NCBI RefSeq assembly: GCF_030247195.1 | Contig: NC_080671.1 | Span: forward strand, 299,781,934 to 299,845,933 | DNA length: 64,000 nucleotides | Source: Topomyia yanbarensis | Lineage: Eukaryota; Arthropoda; Insecta; Diptera; Culicidae | Direction: 5' to 3' | In this document: piece after piece, positions 1 to 12,300 of the stretch | Layout of the letters: each line of letters begins with the position of its first letter | Position numbering within the stretch: the first letter of the stretch is position 1 | The notes under the pieces: model-generated | What the model saw: only the letters and a program-made list of their open reading frames with translations | What the model was told of the DNA's origin: nothing | Databases searched by the model: none | Translations under genes and position numbers: made by a program

Positions 1-720
1 AAAATAAGGCAGTCCATTTTTTACAAACCAATAGGCCCCGTACGAATCTAGAAACTTTAATAAAAATTTAATATCTTTCTCTGGCGATTTTAGATCGCGA
101 TGTAGTTTTTCACAAAGTTGTACACAATGAAATTGTCCATCAGATTCTCACTTTTGGTAATATTTAAATGTCTAAAGTACTACCTAGGGGTAAAAATGTG
201 AACCAGTTTTATTGAAAAACCTAAGTTTTCAAACAAAAAAACTTTAAAATAAAAAGTTGTTCTGGAGCCCCCGACAGAATATTTTAATTTTACTTTCAAA
301 TGAAAGGGAAAAGCCCATTCTATCACATGCTGAAGTTTTAGCGATGCCGATTTTTTTCGAATAAAATCGTTCTACCAAACACACCGTGAATTATGTTTGA
401 TTTTGGCCACAAATGAAGGAATTTTTGCATGGATCGTATCAATGATAGCAAGATAGTTTTCTTAACCACTACATAGTAAACAATAACTGTAGAATCAAGA
501 AGTGTGATACCCTCTTTTTCATTTGTTTGGTTGTGTATTATTTTTCAACCACTTCCTCGGGGACATTCTGCATTGATTAAAATGGTCGATATGACCAAAG
601 ATACTATTTTTGAACGCGGGCTTATTAGCGCAGGAAATTTGATACCCATACACAACTAGGAAAAATAGCCGCCCGAGTATACTATTTTTTGGTATTCATA
701 CCAAAACATGGTATTAATTG
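1..720. other. unassigned AT-rich DNA
   Basis: No reading frame, RNA gene or recognised mobile element could be supported in this stretch. It is AT-rich and every frame is interrupted by stops. It is probably old repeat-derived intergenic DNA, but that is an inference. Confidence 0.4.
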
Positions 721-807
721 ATTATTATACCTCATGGAGGTATTAAGCCGGTATTTAAGAGACATTTTTCAATACCTGCTTAATACTTCAATGAGGAATT
801 ATAATTT
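721..807. repeat. foldback (inverted repeat) of a small MITE
   Basis: Positions 721-757 and 770-807 are imperfect inverted copies of each other, around the words TACCTCATGGAGGTATTAAG and CTTAATACTTCAATGAGG, with a short loop between them. Such structures are typical of non-autonomous DNA elements. The outer boundaries and any target duplication were not resolved. Confidence 0.5.
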
Positions 808-920
808 ATTTTAGTATTATTTACGTATTCCTGTATTTTTGCAACTACCAAATCAATACATTATTGAATACCTCCATACAGTGAATTTTGTTATTGGAAA
901 GTGAGAAATGTTTCATTGAC

Positions 921-1073
921 GGCACCGGTGGTTGAGTGGTAAGTGTGACCGCCACTCATTCCAGTTGGTCTGGGTTCAATTCCTGCCGAGGTCGTTGAGA
1001 TTTTTCTGAGGTGAAAAAAATGGGTAGGTAATGTCAGAGACATAACCAAAGTGAAGTAGAGTACACTTAGGCT
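921..1073 (+). mobile_element. tRNA-derived SINE
   Basis: The first 70 bases resemble a tRNA gene. An A-box-like stretch (GGTGGTTGAGTGGTAAG, near 927) is followed by a clear B box (GGTTCAATTCC, 973-983), the two internal promoter parts used by RNA polymerase III. The downstream part (to about 1073) does not look like a tRNA, and the cloverleaf is degenerate, so this is a SINE rather than a functional tRNA gene. Mosquito genomes carry abundant tRNA-derived SINEs, for example the Feilai type in Aedes; membership of that family was not tested. Confidence 0.65.
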
Positions 1074-1079
1074 GTTAAT

Positions 1080-3315
1080 TCGAATTCTGCAATTTTTGCC
1101 ATCTTCTGCATTAAAAGCCAGCTATTTCGATATTTGTTTTGATGTATTGTGCCCCGCTGTTGTGGTGCATTTTACCCCTGCACAGGTACGTTTTGCCCAG
1201 CCCATTTTTCAAAGAGCAATTTATAATGATTTTGAAAAATTGAATATTTTTCATGTCCCTGAATATTTTGCAAAGCGATTGTGATTTCAGAGTAAAATGT
1301 TGGCTAAATGATATCATTAATTAAATTCTCCCAATTGATGGTATATATCTAAGTTATGATTATATTTTCTTAGGGGTGTATTTTACCCCATCTACCTATA
1401 CATACGCTTGCATTACATTCACAAAAATCACTCGCGACGCGTTTGTGCAAATGGAATCTTGGTCATACCTCGAAAATTTCAAACGTGCATCCGAGACACA
1501 TACATGGCAAAATTCAAATGTTGGGTTTGTTCCATAGTTTCGAGTGGGTAATTACCAACTCGATTATTTTCATGTTGATAGTACTACCTTTACTACTCAC
1601 GTTGCTCACCGGCCCTGATTATTGAATATTTCATTACACATATCTATAGTGGGATCAAAATGCATGTTCAATTACTATACATTCGACGCTAATCTCTTTC
1701 GTTTTGGGCTTACTAAAAATAATGTTTGCGTTGTGACGAGGGTTATCAACACATCAAGTACGTTGTTTGGTCGTGTGAATATCGTGGTGCTAGGTCCCAT
1801 TCAGAAGATTCCCTACTGGCCCGAGAAAGCCCATCCAACACTCCATTCGTGACACATTGACAAGCAAAGACATCTCCTGCATGTTGTCGACCTACCATTT
1901 TTTGAATGCCGTAAATATACAAGTTGGACTGCTTTACATTCCTTGTTGGCGTTATCCACCCTCAGATAACCCACTTGATATACTATTCCGCTGTCCACCT
2001 ATTATATTATTTAGCTACAAATGACTGTCTCCCTGAGATTAAAGAGAAAATAAATTGTCTTTCTAGTTTAAAATAAATTTAATCCATTCATCTTAGCCAA
2101 AAGAAATTTTCATTTGTATCACTAGTGTCAAGAAATTCTCATATTGTTGAACTTAGTTTTACGAAAATACGAAATCGTAACATTCATAGTTTTAAAGAAA
2201 TTGAAAAGAAAATACCCCGGTACCTCAAAGCTCAACGCACTTGTCGTGTCAAATAAAATATCTGAATAAACAAAATATCGGCCGAATAATTGTTATTTTC
2301 AAAAAGCTTACCCCCTTCGTAAAGATCCGAGCCATAGATCGAAAGTTACAGTGCTTTGGGACGCGCATCGACTACCAAGAGTAGTGGTAAATAGAAACCG
2401 ATATCGTTTTTCTGAAGAGTTTTTCGGTGATCACGACCACCAAAAAAAACTATTCGACCGATCCTCTTCATTTTTCCTCCATTCTTCATAATGAGGTTTT
2501 CTCGTATCTTTACGACTCCCTTTCCAAGAATATTTTTTTATTTTGAAGGTAATAATTTTTAATACAATTTTTGCGCTCCCAACAAGCGTCAAGTAGTAAG
2601 TGATAAATTTACGAATTTGAAGAAAATGGCACTAAAATTGAATTTCAGTGCAACATAATAGAGGCCGCTATAACTTTGTCACTAATAGGGCCTAGGTAAC
2701 GTCTAGAAGTTTGCCTTGTTGGAAGGGCCTTTCGGCTATCCTAAGGTTTTACAGGTCTCATCTGATCATAGTACTTGGGAATAACAAATCTTATTTTCTT
2801 GTCTTATCCTGACCTGCATAAAGTTCGCTCGTCCTCTCTACTTTACGATATGCCAAATATGAACTCATTGCAATCAAGTTGTTTTCGTCGTGTGTAATAC
2901 AAACCTTCGCTAATTCCGGCACCCAGTGACTACAGTTTAAGTTGATTTTGAACCAAACACCTCGTCTATTGCTTGAGACCCAGTGCGAAAGAGATCCTGA
3001 AACCAAATAAGAACGTAGCTTGTCTAAATTTTATTTACTAAATACAAATTAAATAAATAAGGTACACATGACAACATGAATTTCGGGGTAACGTAGGAAC
3101 GTGAAATTTTGTTAAAAATGACCAATAAGATTTTTTAGAGGTATGTATAATAATTTTGTAAGTTATAATCTCAATTATTTTATAAATTCAATATTAAATT
3201 TGCAAAATGGCGAATAAGATTTGTAAACAAACTTTTATTTCGATGGTTTCTCTTAATTTACTATAATTTCAATACAGCAGAAACAATTGAAATTACTTCT
3301 ACGAAGGGTAAAAGT
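1080..3315. other. unassigned intergenic DNA
   Basis: All frames are closed by frequent stops, and the short frames present show no recognisable domain. No RNA gene or terminal repeats were identified. Confidence 0.4.
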
Positions 3316-3517
3316 TTACATTAACGCATATTTTTCGTGAAATTCCACTCTGCAGCAGACTAATGAGCGAAACAAGTTTGTATACAAAAAACACTTTCGC
3401 CCTTTTGACGAATTAATATTGAATTCTAACAGTGAAACATCTACATTTTGATATTTAAATTTGTTATTTTTTTTGTAATCCCTAAGTGAAAATAATAAAT
3501 CTGCAATTTCACCAATG

Positions 3518-3824
<307 letters not shown>

Positions 3825-4395
3825 CTTCTAAGCTAATCGTTGCAATTGATGATTGCAACCATTTTTGCCAGAAATTGCTTATAATACTGTTCGTCATAAT
3901 TTCTAATGTTTCTATGTTTGCGTGTCCGGTCTCGTTTGTGCTAAACCAGGGAGGATGCTTCAAAATCATTTTCAGAATTTTATTCTGAATCCTTCGAAGC
4001 GTTTTCTTCCTAGTAGCACAACAACTTGCCCAGATTGGCACTGTATATAGCATTGCCGGTCTAAATATTTGTTTACAAATTAATAGTTTGTTCTTTAGGC
4101 AGAGCCTAGAATTCCTGTTTATAAGAGGGTATAAAAATTTTATATATTTGTTGCATTTTGTTTGGATTTCTTCAATGTGATCCTTAAAAGTGAGTTTTTA
4201 TCATAAATCAAACCCAAGTATTTAGCTTGATCCGCCCACGTTAAATTCAAGCCATTAAATTTATTAATATGATTATGATTTGGTTTAAGAGAAGAAGCTC
4301 TAGGCGGAAACACAATCAATTGTGTTTTTGACGCATTAGTGGGAATGTTCCATTTTTTCAGGTAATCATTGAAAATATTCAAGCTTCGTTGCAGT
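3825..4395 (-). pseudogene. Jockey-clade reverse transcriptase, C-terminal remnant
   Basis: Two minus-strand frames together read as the C-terminal third of a non-LTR retrotransposon reverse transcriptase. The upstream piece (4382 to 4140) contains an N-A-S-K-T-Q segment followed by A-K-Y-L-G-L, the conserved block after the catalytic site. The downstream piece (about 4053 to 3825) contains [11 protein letters not shown] and R-I-Q-N-K-I-L-K, typical of the thumb region of Jockey-type enzymes. At least one frameshift near 4150 separates them. The catalytic palm lies upstream and is absent, so this is a truncated dead copy. The minus-strand 3' side runs into the (AT)n tract. Confidence 0.75.
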
Positions 4396-4421
4396 CAACT
4401 GCAGATAATACGAAGACTCCT

Positions 4422-4572
4422 ACCAACCGACATAACCCCACAAAATGAACTTCGTTTGACAATTCTCGGTGGTTTGTTTACATAGGAGTTACGTGAGTTC
4501 GAATGTGACAGATGAGCTTCACTTCATTCAGCAAGAGTTCATTCGTGTCGTCATCTTGCAGAACTCAATTAG
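4422..4572. repeat. dispersed repeat, copy 1 (shared with 21184-21403)
   Basis: This segment matches 21184-21403 closely at both ends, sharing ATAACCCCACAAAA, GACAATTCTCGGTGGTTTGT and GTTCATTCGTGTCGTCATCT. The second copy has an extra internal stretch that folds back on the shared motif. It is best read as a deleted copy of the same short non-autonomous element. Confidence 0.7.
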
Positions 4573-4596
4573 GTTCTTTACGGACACAGTTAACCT

Positions 4597-4732
4597 CATT
4601 TTTCTTGACAGTTCACTTGTACTGTTTACATGGACTTAGAAATTTTTTGTGGACGACTAGATTCGCTCGAAGCAATTCGCAAAGATTTTTTCTAAGTCCA
4701 TGTAAACAGAACAAGCGAACCGTCAAAAATGA
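4597..4732. mobile_element. MITE with long terminal inverted repeats
   Basis: Positions 4597-4640 and 4691-4732 are inverted copies of about 42 bp sharing TGTTTACATGGACTTAGA and its complement, separated by about 50 bp. There is no coding capacity. The structure is that of a miniature inverted-repeat transposable element. The target duplication is not obvious, so the parent superfamily is unknown. Confidence 0.75.
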
Positions 4733-5043
4733 ATACTTGAATTCATTTGTGACGTCAGTGTAAAGTATTCAATAGTGTTTTTCACCCCATTTAGCGATTG
4801 TGTGCCAAAACTCAATTCCAACTTAAAGTTATATTCATTAATGAATTGATATTTAGTACTCTACAAATGCTTCTTACTAATAGGCAGCATTTTCAATACA
4901 CAACAGCAGTAAAAAGCATTTTTAAAATAGCAATCCAACCGACTTAGTTAAGACGCACTGTTTAGGCCTATTTGTAACCTAAAAATTAGCAATGCTGAAA
5001 AATTTCACAATGGATGAAAAGTATTTTTTTAGTTCATACTGTG

Positions 5044-5118
5044 TTGCGTTTCGGCTTCGCCTCATCAGAAACCAACACTAACTTATTGTCGGAATAGATT
5101 AGCGCCGGCTTGACGCAA
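5044..5118 (-). ncRNA. hammerhead ribozyme, complete
   Basis: On the minus strand the elements occur in type III order: TTGCGTC (stem III strand plus GUC cleavage triplet), then AAGCCGGCGCTAAT (stem I), a loop, GTTAGTGTTGGTTT (stem I return), CTGATGA (5062-5068 on the + strand as TCATCAG), GGC-GAA-GCC (stem II with a triloop), GAAA, and CGCAA (stem III return). Stem III pairs over 6 bp and stem I over about 14 bp with wobbles. All invariant core bases of the hammerhead consensus (CUGANGA, GAAA, NUH) are present. Self-cleavage is predicted but was not tested. Confidence 0.88.
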
Positions 5119-5386
5119 ATCCCTTAAAACTAAAACACACTTTGTGTTTCAATTGAACGACTGATCAAACGTGATGTCCCGTTCGAGCAGAAGTTCTGTT
5201 TATGCCGATGAGACACAGTGAAACCGAAACTTGTCTTGGCTTAGCAGGCCTATGCGAAAGCACTATGCTATATTTCACCCTAAGGAGAAAAAGTTGGTAA
5301 AAACCAAAATTTCTCGCTAGGGTGAAAATTTGTTGGTAAAAACCAGTCTTTGTACAGGAGGGCACAAATCCTTATTTCATACTGTG

Positions 5387-5449
5387 TTGCGTTTCGGCTT
5401 CGCCTCATCAGAAACCAACGCTAACTTATTGTCGGAATAGATTAGCGCC
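5387..5449 (-). ncRNA. hammerhead ribozyme, half copy at element end
   Basis: This repeats the catalytic core, stem II and stem I of the complete copy, with CTGATGA and GAAAC intact on the minus strand. It lacks the TTGCGTC strand that forms stem III and the cleavage site, because the element ends there. On its own it cannot cleave. Confidence 0.8.
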
Positions 5450-5459
5450 GCACAGAGGA

Positions 5460-7030
5460 GTAACTAGAACAAATTCTTGGCCAATAACCAAAATAATTTT
5501 TTTTTCGATTTTTAAATTAGTTATATTTTTTTTACATACCTAAAAGCATACTGCATAATGTGGCAAAATAAAGAGTATGTCAAAAATTGCTAAAGAATTT
5601 TTGCATGGATGCAAAATAGTGATATTTTAAGGGGTTTTTAATAATTTTTTGTTATGTATCCAGCAAAATCGCTTTCATATGATGATGACTGTGTTAAATA
5701 AGACAATATTATAACAAACGTAGTTGAACATAACTATTTGTATAACCTCAGCTTAAAAATAACTGATAAAACAGTGTTGCTGTATATTGGACCAGCTTTA
5801 AAAAAAACCTTTTTTTAACATTTTATTCCCAATTTGAATGTGAAAAAAGTTACATGATACGGCACGATCCGGCAATGTTGCTGAAACAACATTACAAAAC
5901 AAGATTCTGGTTATCTAAAAAATATTAAATCTCTTCCGATCTTGTCCGATCTACAAATTCCAAGCGATTTGAAAATATTGATATTTATACTAATTTGAGG
6001 TACGCCGAAATGCTGTAGGGCCAAATTTCAAAAATGTAAACAAAATTATGGAAAATGGCAGTTGTCTTGTTTCATAATGAAATATGAGGTGTAATGATCT
6101 TATTAGTGCAATAATAAAGCAGTTAGATGCCAAAATTCTGCAGTAAATACGCGTTAAACAATGGATAGTTCTGCGTATGAAATTTCATACACTAGGATAT
6201 AATGGGTTAACGTGAGATATCTCTCTGGTTATTCTTTTTTAACCATCGTTATCTGCCCTTTTCGTTTCGTTTCACTTAATCGTACGCTGCCTGGAAATTC
6301 ACAATCGGATGGTGAGTCCGCTTGTCGTATTTTCGAAATTTGTCCAAGATATATCGCAGAGTAAACGTCTGGTCCGTCGTAAATCGTCTGTTTTGGTATT
6401 CACCGTCACCCGATTCAGCCAACGGGCGCAGTCTTTTAATCAGAACAGGTTATTCATAGGCGATATTGAGGATTGTTATGCGATATTAAGGATCATGCAG
6501 TGGATTGCTTCGTACTTCTTGTCACTCCCGACTTTTAGATGTTAGAACAGGATTTTGTTATTGCCATCTGGCCACTTATTCTTAATAGTTATTGGTGATT
6601 GTGCTATCCCTAATTTTTGTTATATTGTTCGTTTATATAACGCTATTCAATGCGGAGCCATTGCCTTTTATATATTTACAACAAATAAAGTTAAAGATTT
6701 TTTCAATAGGCTAGTATTAATTCCCTCGCGCGCAATTAACTATTGCGCGCGGAGCTTTTTTACATTGTGGGGGGCATTTGTAGCAATGCCTGACGGTCAT
6801 TCAGTCTGCTTCTTTGGTCGTCACTTCGTCCATGCTAACAACGCAGCAGTTGCCTTGAATTAAACGGTCGGTTGGCTTTGTATGCTTCTTCGATTTGCTG
6901 ACTACGGTCGTGAAACCTTCCGAAATGTCCCACATCAAATTGCACCACGGAAAAACGCTGTAAAAAATTACCTAGTTTGTCCGATTCTTTTCAAATTTTC
7001 AGACAATGCAATATAACCCATTAGTAAGTT
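5460..7030. other. unassigned intergenic DNA
   Basis: No supported gene. A short perfect-arm hairpin (GCGCGCAATTAACTATTGCGCGC) lies near 6727-6750 without a recognisable role. The frames around 6309-6863 show no known domain and no conserved motif. Confidence 0.4.
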
Positions 7031-7034
7031 TTTG

Positions 7035-7270
7035 GCATGTTTATTTTATTCAACTACAACACCACAACCTTACGCTCGCATATTATGCTTAACTCCCCTC
7101 ATTAGTTTCTGTACAACATCTAGCTGCAGCTTCTCCTGTACGGAAACCCATTTTTTCTTCATGTCTTCCTCAGTTTTGACCTCCTTGGGATGCTTCCGTA
7201 GTGCCTGTTGTATTTTTCGATGGGTCTTAGTTCTGGTTCATTTCCTTGGGTATAAAAGTACTTATCTTAT
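7035..7270 (-). pseudogene. Tc1/mariner-type transposase, C-terminal remnant
   Basis: On the minus strand a frame reads K-H-P-K-E-V-K-T-E-E-D-M-K-K-K-W, followed by V-Q-K-L-M-R-G-V-K. This matches the usual C-terminal end of Tc1-like transposases, where a helix with a K-W pair is followed by a conserved L-M-R stretch. Just upstream, in another frame, E-L-R-P-I-E-K-Y corresponds to the block carrying the last acidic catalytic residue (the P-I-E motif). At least one frameshift separates the two, and the rest of the transposase is missing. Assignment rests on motif recognition, not a database search. Confidence 0.6.
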
Positions 7271-7380
7271 CCCAACTAAATAAAATGGTTTTCTGCAAAC
7301 TAGCACCACTGTCACAGCGTTAACTTTTGTTGACTCGTATACTACAGCTACCGAAGAGTTGCAACGTCGATAATTTTTTC

Positions 7381-7545
7381 ATCATGAAGTGCTGTGTGAA
7401 GTTTTGTACCTATAAAACTACCGCCGGTTTTAAAAATATTGGTTTTTTTTCGCTTCCCGGTAAACTACAACCTTCATGCGGAATGGGTTCGGTTCTGTGG
7501 TTTACCAGAAAATTACATCATAACGGATAGCTGCAATGGTTAAAC
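7381..7545 (+). pseudogene. THAP zinc-finger domain remnant
   Basis: The frame from the ATG at about 7384 begins M-K-C-C-V-K-F-C-T-Y, giving the C-x4-C pair that opens a THAP domain. After a one-base frame change near the run of T at about 7442-7450, the sequence continues F-F-R-F-P, then a conserved W and C-G, and ends D-S-C-N-G before a stop. In intact THAP domains the second metal pair is C-x2-H; here the His position is lost. THAP domains bind DNA and occur in P-element-type transposases and derived host proteins. The fragment is broken and no downstream exon is recognised. Confidence 0.6.
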
Positions 7546-8004
7546 CAGCTTTTAGTAGGCACCGTAATGATAAAAGTTATATGTTTTATCTTGCCTTAGA
7601 GATTCGATTCAGAAATTTATTCCAAATATTTTAACTCACTGTCACAATAGTTTCCAAAATTCATTAATCAGATTGCAACATTTGACAAGTCTTCTGCTCA
7701 TTCGTTATCGAGCATTCAGTCGAGATAGAAGTCTTTTGTCATCGGTCCGTACACTCTATAGCGACAAATAGTGTTAATCCGCGTTCAAGGTTATTTACAC
7801 ACTCTGCGCCTAGTTGAGGTTTCAGTATTTTTTCCCTTCTTTTGTGTTTCTGTTTCTGAGTACCGTTAGCCGGTCAGTGAAGTGAAACAGTGTTCTTCTA
7901 GTAAGCCGTCTGGATACCGTTACATACACAAGCTAAGTATTAGTTTCCTTTTCCCCTTCTTGGTTGTCTTAATAACGTGCACTGGGCAATAGGCCCGTGC
8001 AAAA

Positions 8005-9326
8005 ATGACTTCCCCTGACGGCGGTTCATCTCAAGGTGAGATGGACGTCGAAATAAAATCGGCTCCCCGGCTCAAGGTATATCCGAGCTCGGCCACCGGG
8101 CCATTTGTGATCTTCTTTCGGACCAAAGAAAAAAAGTGTTTGAATCTGTTGCAGATTTCTCGAGTTCTGACGGATCGGTATTCGGCCGTGACAGAAATAT
8201 CGAAAATTCGGCCTGATAAGCTTCGGGTGGTGGTTAACAGTTCAACTCAGGCAAACGATATTGCTGGATACGAGCCCTTTACGAGGGAGTACAGGGTGTA
8301 TATTCCAGCTAGCAGGGTTGAAGTCAGTGGGGTCGTTTCCGATTCGAGTCTGAATTGCGAGGACCTGCTAAAATATGGGACTGGCTGTTTCAAAGACCCC
8401 ATGCTTAAGCCAGTGAAGATACTGGAATGCAAACGTTTGCATTCAGCATCAGTCGCAGCTGACGGGAAGAAAACATACGTCAACTCAGACTCTTATCGGG
8501 TGACCTTCGCCGGCTCTGCCCTGCCCAATTACCTCCTTTTTGACAAGGTTCGTCTACCTGTTCGCTTCTTTGTGCCGCGGGTCATGAACTGTACTAATTG
8601 CAAACAATTGGGACACACAGCCTCCCATTGTAGCAATAAAGCCCGCTGTGGGAAATGCGGTGGGAATCATGCGGATGATTCCTGTGGTAGAGTGTCGAAA
8701 AGTGCCTCTACTGTGGGGGAAACCCACATGATCTCCTTTCATGTCCCGCGTACAAACAGCGCGAGGAAAATCTTAAGCGTTCCCTTCAGGGACGCTCTAA
8801 GCGATCTTTTGCAGAAATGCTTAAGATAGCTACGCCACCTGTCTCTACGAACATCTTTACCAACTTGTCTACTGACGAAGGCGACTGTGATGAACCCCAG
8901 GAGGGAACATCTTCTGCTGTGCCTAGAAGTAGTAGAAAAAGGAAGAACATTTCCTCTTCCAAGCTTCGTCGTAAAGGCCAGAAGGTGTCTCTTCATGGTC
9001 CCCCTAAAATAACTACTCAAGGAAGTACTGGTGCAAAACCGAAGCAAGTCGCTCCCGGTCTCAGTAACCTGAGCTCAGAAAAGGAGTTCCCAGCACTTCC
9101 AGGAACATCAAAAACCCCAAGTGTTCCCATATCTCAGCCAGAGAAAGAAAACAGTGCTGGCTTAATAAATTTCTCTGACATTGTGGACCGTATTCTTACA
9201 GCGTTAAACATTTCTGACCCCCTTAAAAGTATCTTGATAAGCTTTCTCCCCGCAGTAAAAACATTCTTGATGCAGTTCACTGAGAAATGGCCCCTCCTTT
9301 CAGCGATTGTATCCTTCGATGGCTAA
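8005..9326 (+). pseudogene. I-clade ORF1 (gag-like nucleic-acid-binding protein), one frameshift
   Basis: ORF1 would encode about 440 residues that package element RNA. The N-terminal 190 residues resemble the RRM-like part of I-element ORF1. Three zinc knuckles follow: CX2CX4HX4C at 8590-8631, CX2CX3HX4C at 8647-8685, and CX2CX4HX4C at 8703-8744. The first two are in frame 1 and the third is in frame 3, so a net one-base deletion lies between 8685 and 8703. The C-terminal tail (8745-9326) is rich in Ser, Lys and Pro. The start ATG at 8005 follows the UTR and precedes M-T-S-P-D-G. The stop at 9324-9326 overlaps the ORF2 start by 8 bases. Confidence 0.88.
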
Positions 9327-12300
9327 TTCATCGAACGAGGTCAAGGATTTAATCACTGTTCTACAGTGGAATTGCAGAAGCATTATCCCGAAAATCGATT
9401 CGTTTAAAATCTTACTAAATAATTTGAAATGCGATGCATTTGCCCTATGCGAGACATGGCTCACTTCAGAAATAACCCTACACTTCCACGATTTTAATAT
9501 TATTCGCTTGGATCGAGAAGACTCTTACGGAGGAGTACTTTTGGGGATCAAAAAGTGCTATTCTTTCAATCGGATCGACCTCCCCTCGACACCAGGCATT
9601 GAAGTTGTCGCTTGCCAAACCAGAATTAAAGGCAAAGAACTTTGCATTGCTTCCACCTACATCCCCCCTAGAGCCTCAGTTAGCCACCGACGGCTTTGCG
9701 ATATTGCGGAACTCCTCCCCGCACCGAGGCTAGTTTTAGGTGACTTTAACTCCCACGGCACGGCATGGGGTTGCCTTCATGACGATAATCGATCTACCCT
9801 ACTCCATGAGCTTTGCGACAACTTCAATATGACTATTTTGAATACGGGTGAAATGACACGGATTCCTGTCCCTCCAGCGTGACCGAGCGCCTTAGATCTG
9901 TCCCTCTGCTCGACATCGCTGCGGTTAGATTGCATGTGGAAGGTAGTCTCTGATCCCCACGGCAGCGACCATCTGCCAATCGTAATTAATATTGCTAACG
10001 GTTCAGGGCCACCGAATACAATCAATGTTTCGTATGACCTCACACGAAATATTGATTGGAAGAGCTACGCGTCCGCGATATCCGAAAAAGTAGAATCGAC
10101 ACAAGAACTTCCTCCGGAGGAAGAGTACGGGTTCCTGGCTGGCTTGATTCTCGATACCGCGATTCAAGCTCAGACTAAACGCGTACCAGACGCGAATTCA
10201 CGCGGGCGTCCTCCCAATCCATGGTGGGACAAAGAGTGCTCAGACGTGTACGCGGAGAAGGCCGCTGCGTATAAGACCTTCCGGGACGACGGGCTGCCAG
10301 CTAGCTACCGACAGTACGCGATGGCGGAAACGCGCATGAAGAGTTTGATAAAAGCCAAAAAACGTAGCTACTGGCGCCGGTTCGTCGACGGACTAACGAG
10401 AGAAACATCGATGAGCACTCTTTGGAGTACGGCCCGGCGCTTACGAAACCGAAACAGTACCAATGAGAGCGTGGAATATTCAAACCGTTGGATATTCGAT
10501 TTTGCCAAGAAGGTTTGTCCGGATTCCGCCCCGGCACAGAAGATCTACCGCGCCGCGTCCCCTCACAATAACGCGAACGAAACACCGTTTTCGATGGTGG
10601 AGTTCTCACTTGCTCTCTTATCATGTAACAATAAAGCCCCAGGGCCAGACAGAATCAAATTTAACTTGTTAAAGAATCTGCCAGACTCTGCCAAGAGACG
10701 CTTGTTGAATTTATTTAATAAGTTTCTTGAGGGTAATATTGTCCCTCATGACTGGAGGCAAGTGAAGGTCATTGCCATTCAAAAACCAGGAAAACCAGCC
10801 TCCGACCACAACTCGTATCGACCGATTGCGATGCTGTCCTGTATCCGAAAGTTGTTCGAGAAAATGATCTTGTTTCGCCTCGATAATTGGGTTGAAGCAA
10901 ATGGCTTACTGTCAGATACACAATTTGGTTTCCGCAAAGGCAAAGGGACGAACGATTGTCTTGCGTTGCTCTCAACAGAAATTCAAATGGCTTATGCTAG
11001 CAAAGAGCAGATGGCATCAGTTTTCCTAGATATAAAGGGGGCTTTTGACTCAGTTTCTATCAAAATTCTTTCTGAGAAGCTGCACCAGCATGGTCTTTCA
11101 CCGACTCTAAACAACTTTTTGCTAAACTTGCTGTCTGAAAAACATATGAATTTTTCGCATGGTGATTTATCGACATCACGAATTAGCTACATGGGTCTTC
11201 TCCAGGGCTCATGTCTAAGCCCCCTTCTCTATAACTTTTACGTGAATGACATTGACGAATGTCTTGTCAATTCCTGCACGCTAAGGCAGCTTGCAGATGA
11301 CGGTGTGGTCTCTATTACAGGTCCCAAAGCCGTCGATCTGCAAGGACCATTGCAAGATACCTTGGACAAGTTGTCTGCTTGGGCCCTCCAGCTAGGTATC
11401 GAGTTCTCCACGGAGAAAACTGAGCTAGTCGTATTTTCAAGGAAGCGTGAACCAGCGCAACTACAGCTTCAATTAATGGGTCAAACTATTGCTCAGGTTT
11501 CAACTTTCAAATATCTCGGGGTCTGGTTCGACTCTAAAGGAACCTGAGGATGTCACATTAGGTATCTGAAACAGAAGTGCCAGCAAAGGATCAACTTTCT
11601 CCGTACAATAGCCGGAACATGGTGGGGTGCCCACCCAGGAGACCTGATCAGGCTGTACCAAACAACAATATTGTCGGTGATGGAGTACGGGAGTTTCTGT
11701 TTCCGCTCCGCTGCGAACATACATTTCATCAAACTAGAGCGAATCCAATATTGTTGTTTGCGTATTGCTTTGGGTTGTATGCACTCGACACATACGATGA
11801 GTTTAGAAGTGCTGGCGGGCGTCCTTCCGCTGAAAAATCGATTTTGGGAACTCTCCTATCGATTGCTCATCCGATGCGATATCTTGAACCCGTTAGTAAT
11901 TGCAAATTTCGAAAGGCTTATCGAGCTCAATTCTCAAACCCGATTTATGTCCTTGTACTTCGATTACATGGCACAAAATATCAATCCTTCTTCATACTAT
12001 CCCAACCGTGTCAATCTCTTTCATGCTTCTGATTCAACTGTTTTCTTTGACACATCCATGAAAGACGAGATTCGTGGAATCCCGGATCACATACGCCCGC
12101 AAGTGATCCCAAGCATCTTTCATAGTAAATTTCGAGAAGTCGACTGCAACAAGATGTTTTACACCGACGGGTCAAGCCTCGACGGCTCCACTGGCTTCGG
12201 TATATTCAACCAAAACCTCACCGCCTCATTCAAACTCAATGATCCTGCTTCAGTTTACGTCGCAGAACTTGCTGCTATTCAGTATACCCTTGGGATCATT

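Larger units (their letters stand above)
5035..5450 (-). mobile_element. retrozyme-like element, 1.2 units of a 343-bp repeat
   Basis: One 343-bp unit is followed by about 70 bp of a second. The direct repeat starts at 5035 (CATACTGTGTTGCG) and again at 5378. Read on the minus strand, the element begins at about 5449, some five bases after the predicted ribozyme cleavage point, and ends at about 5035, ten or so bases after the GAAAC core of the other ribozyme half. The same boundaries are seen in the + strand half of the array at 28-29.8 kb. The unit has no plausible protein; the frames seen in it are incidental. It also contains a strong hairpin formed by TTTCACCCT and AGGGTGAAA around TTGGTAAAAACCAA. 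Confidence 0.75.

Noticed and set aside
921..993. A functional tRNA gene
   Set aside because: Only the polymerase III boxes are clear; the cloverleaf is degenerate and the sequence continues into a SINE body.
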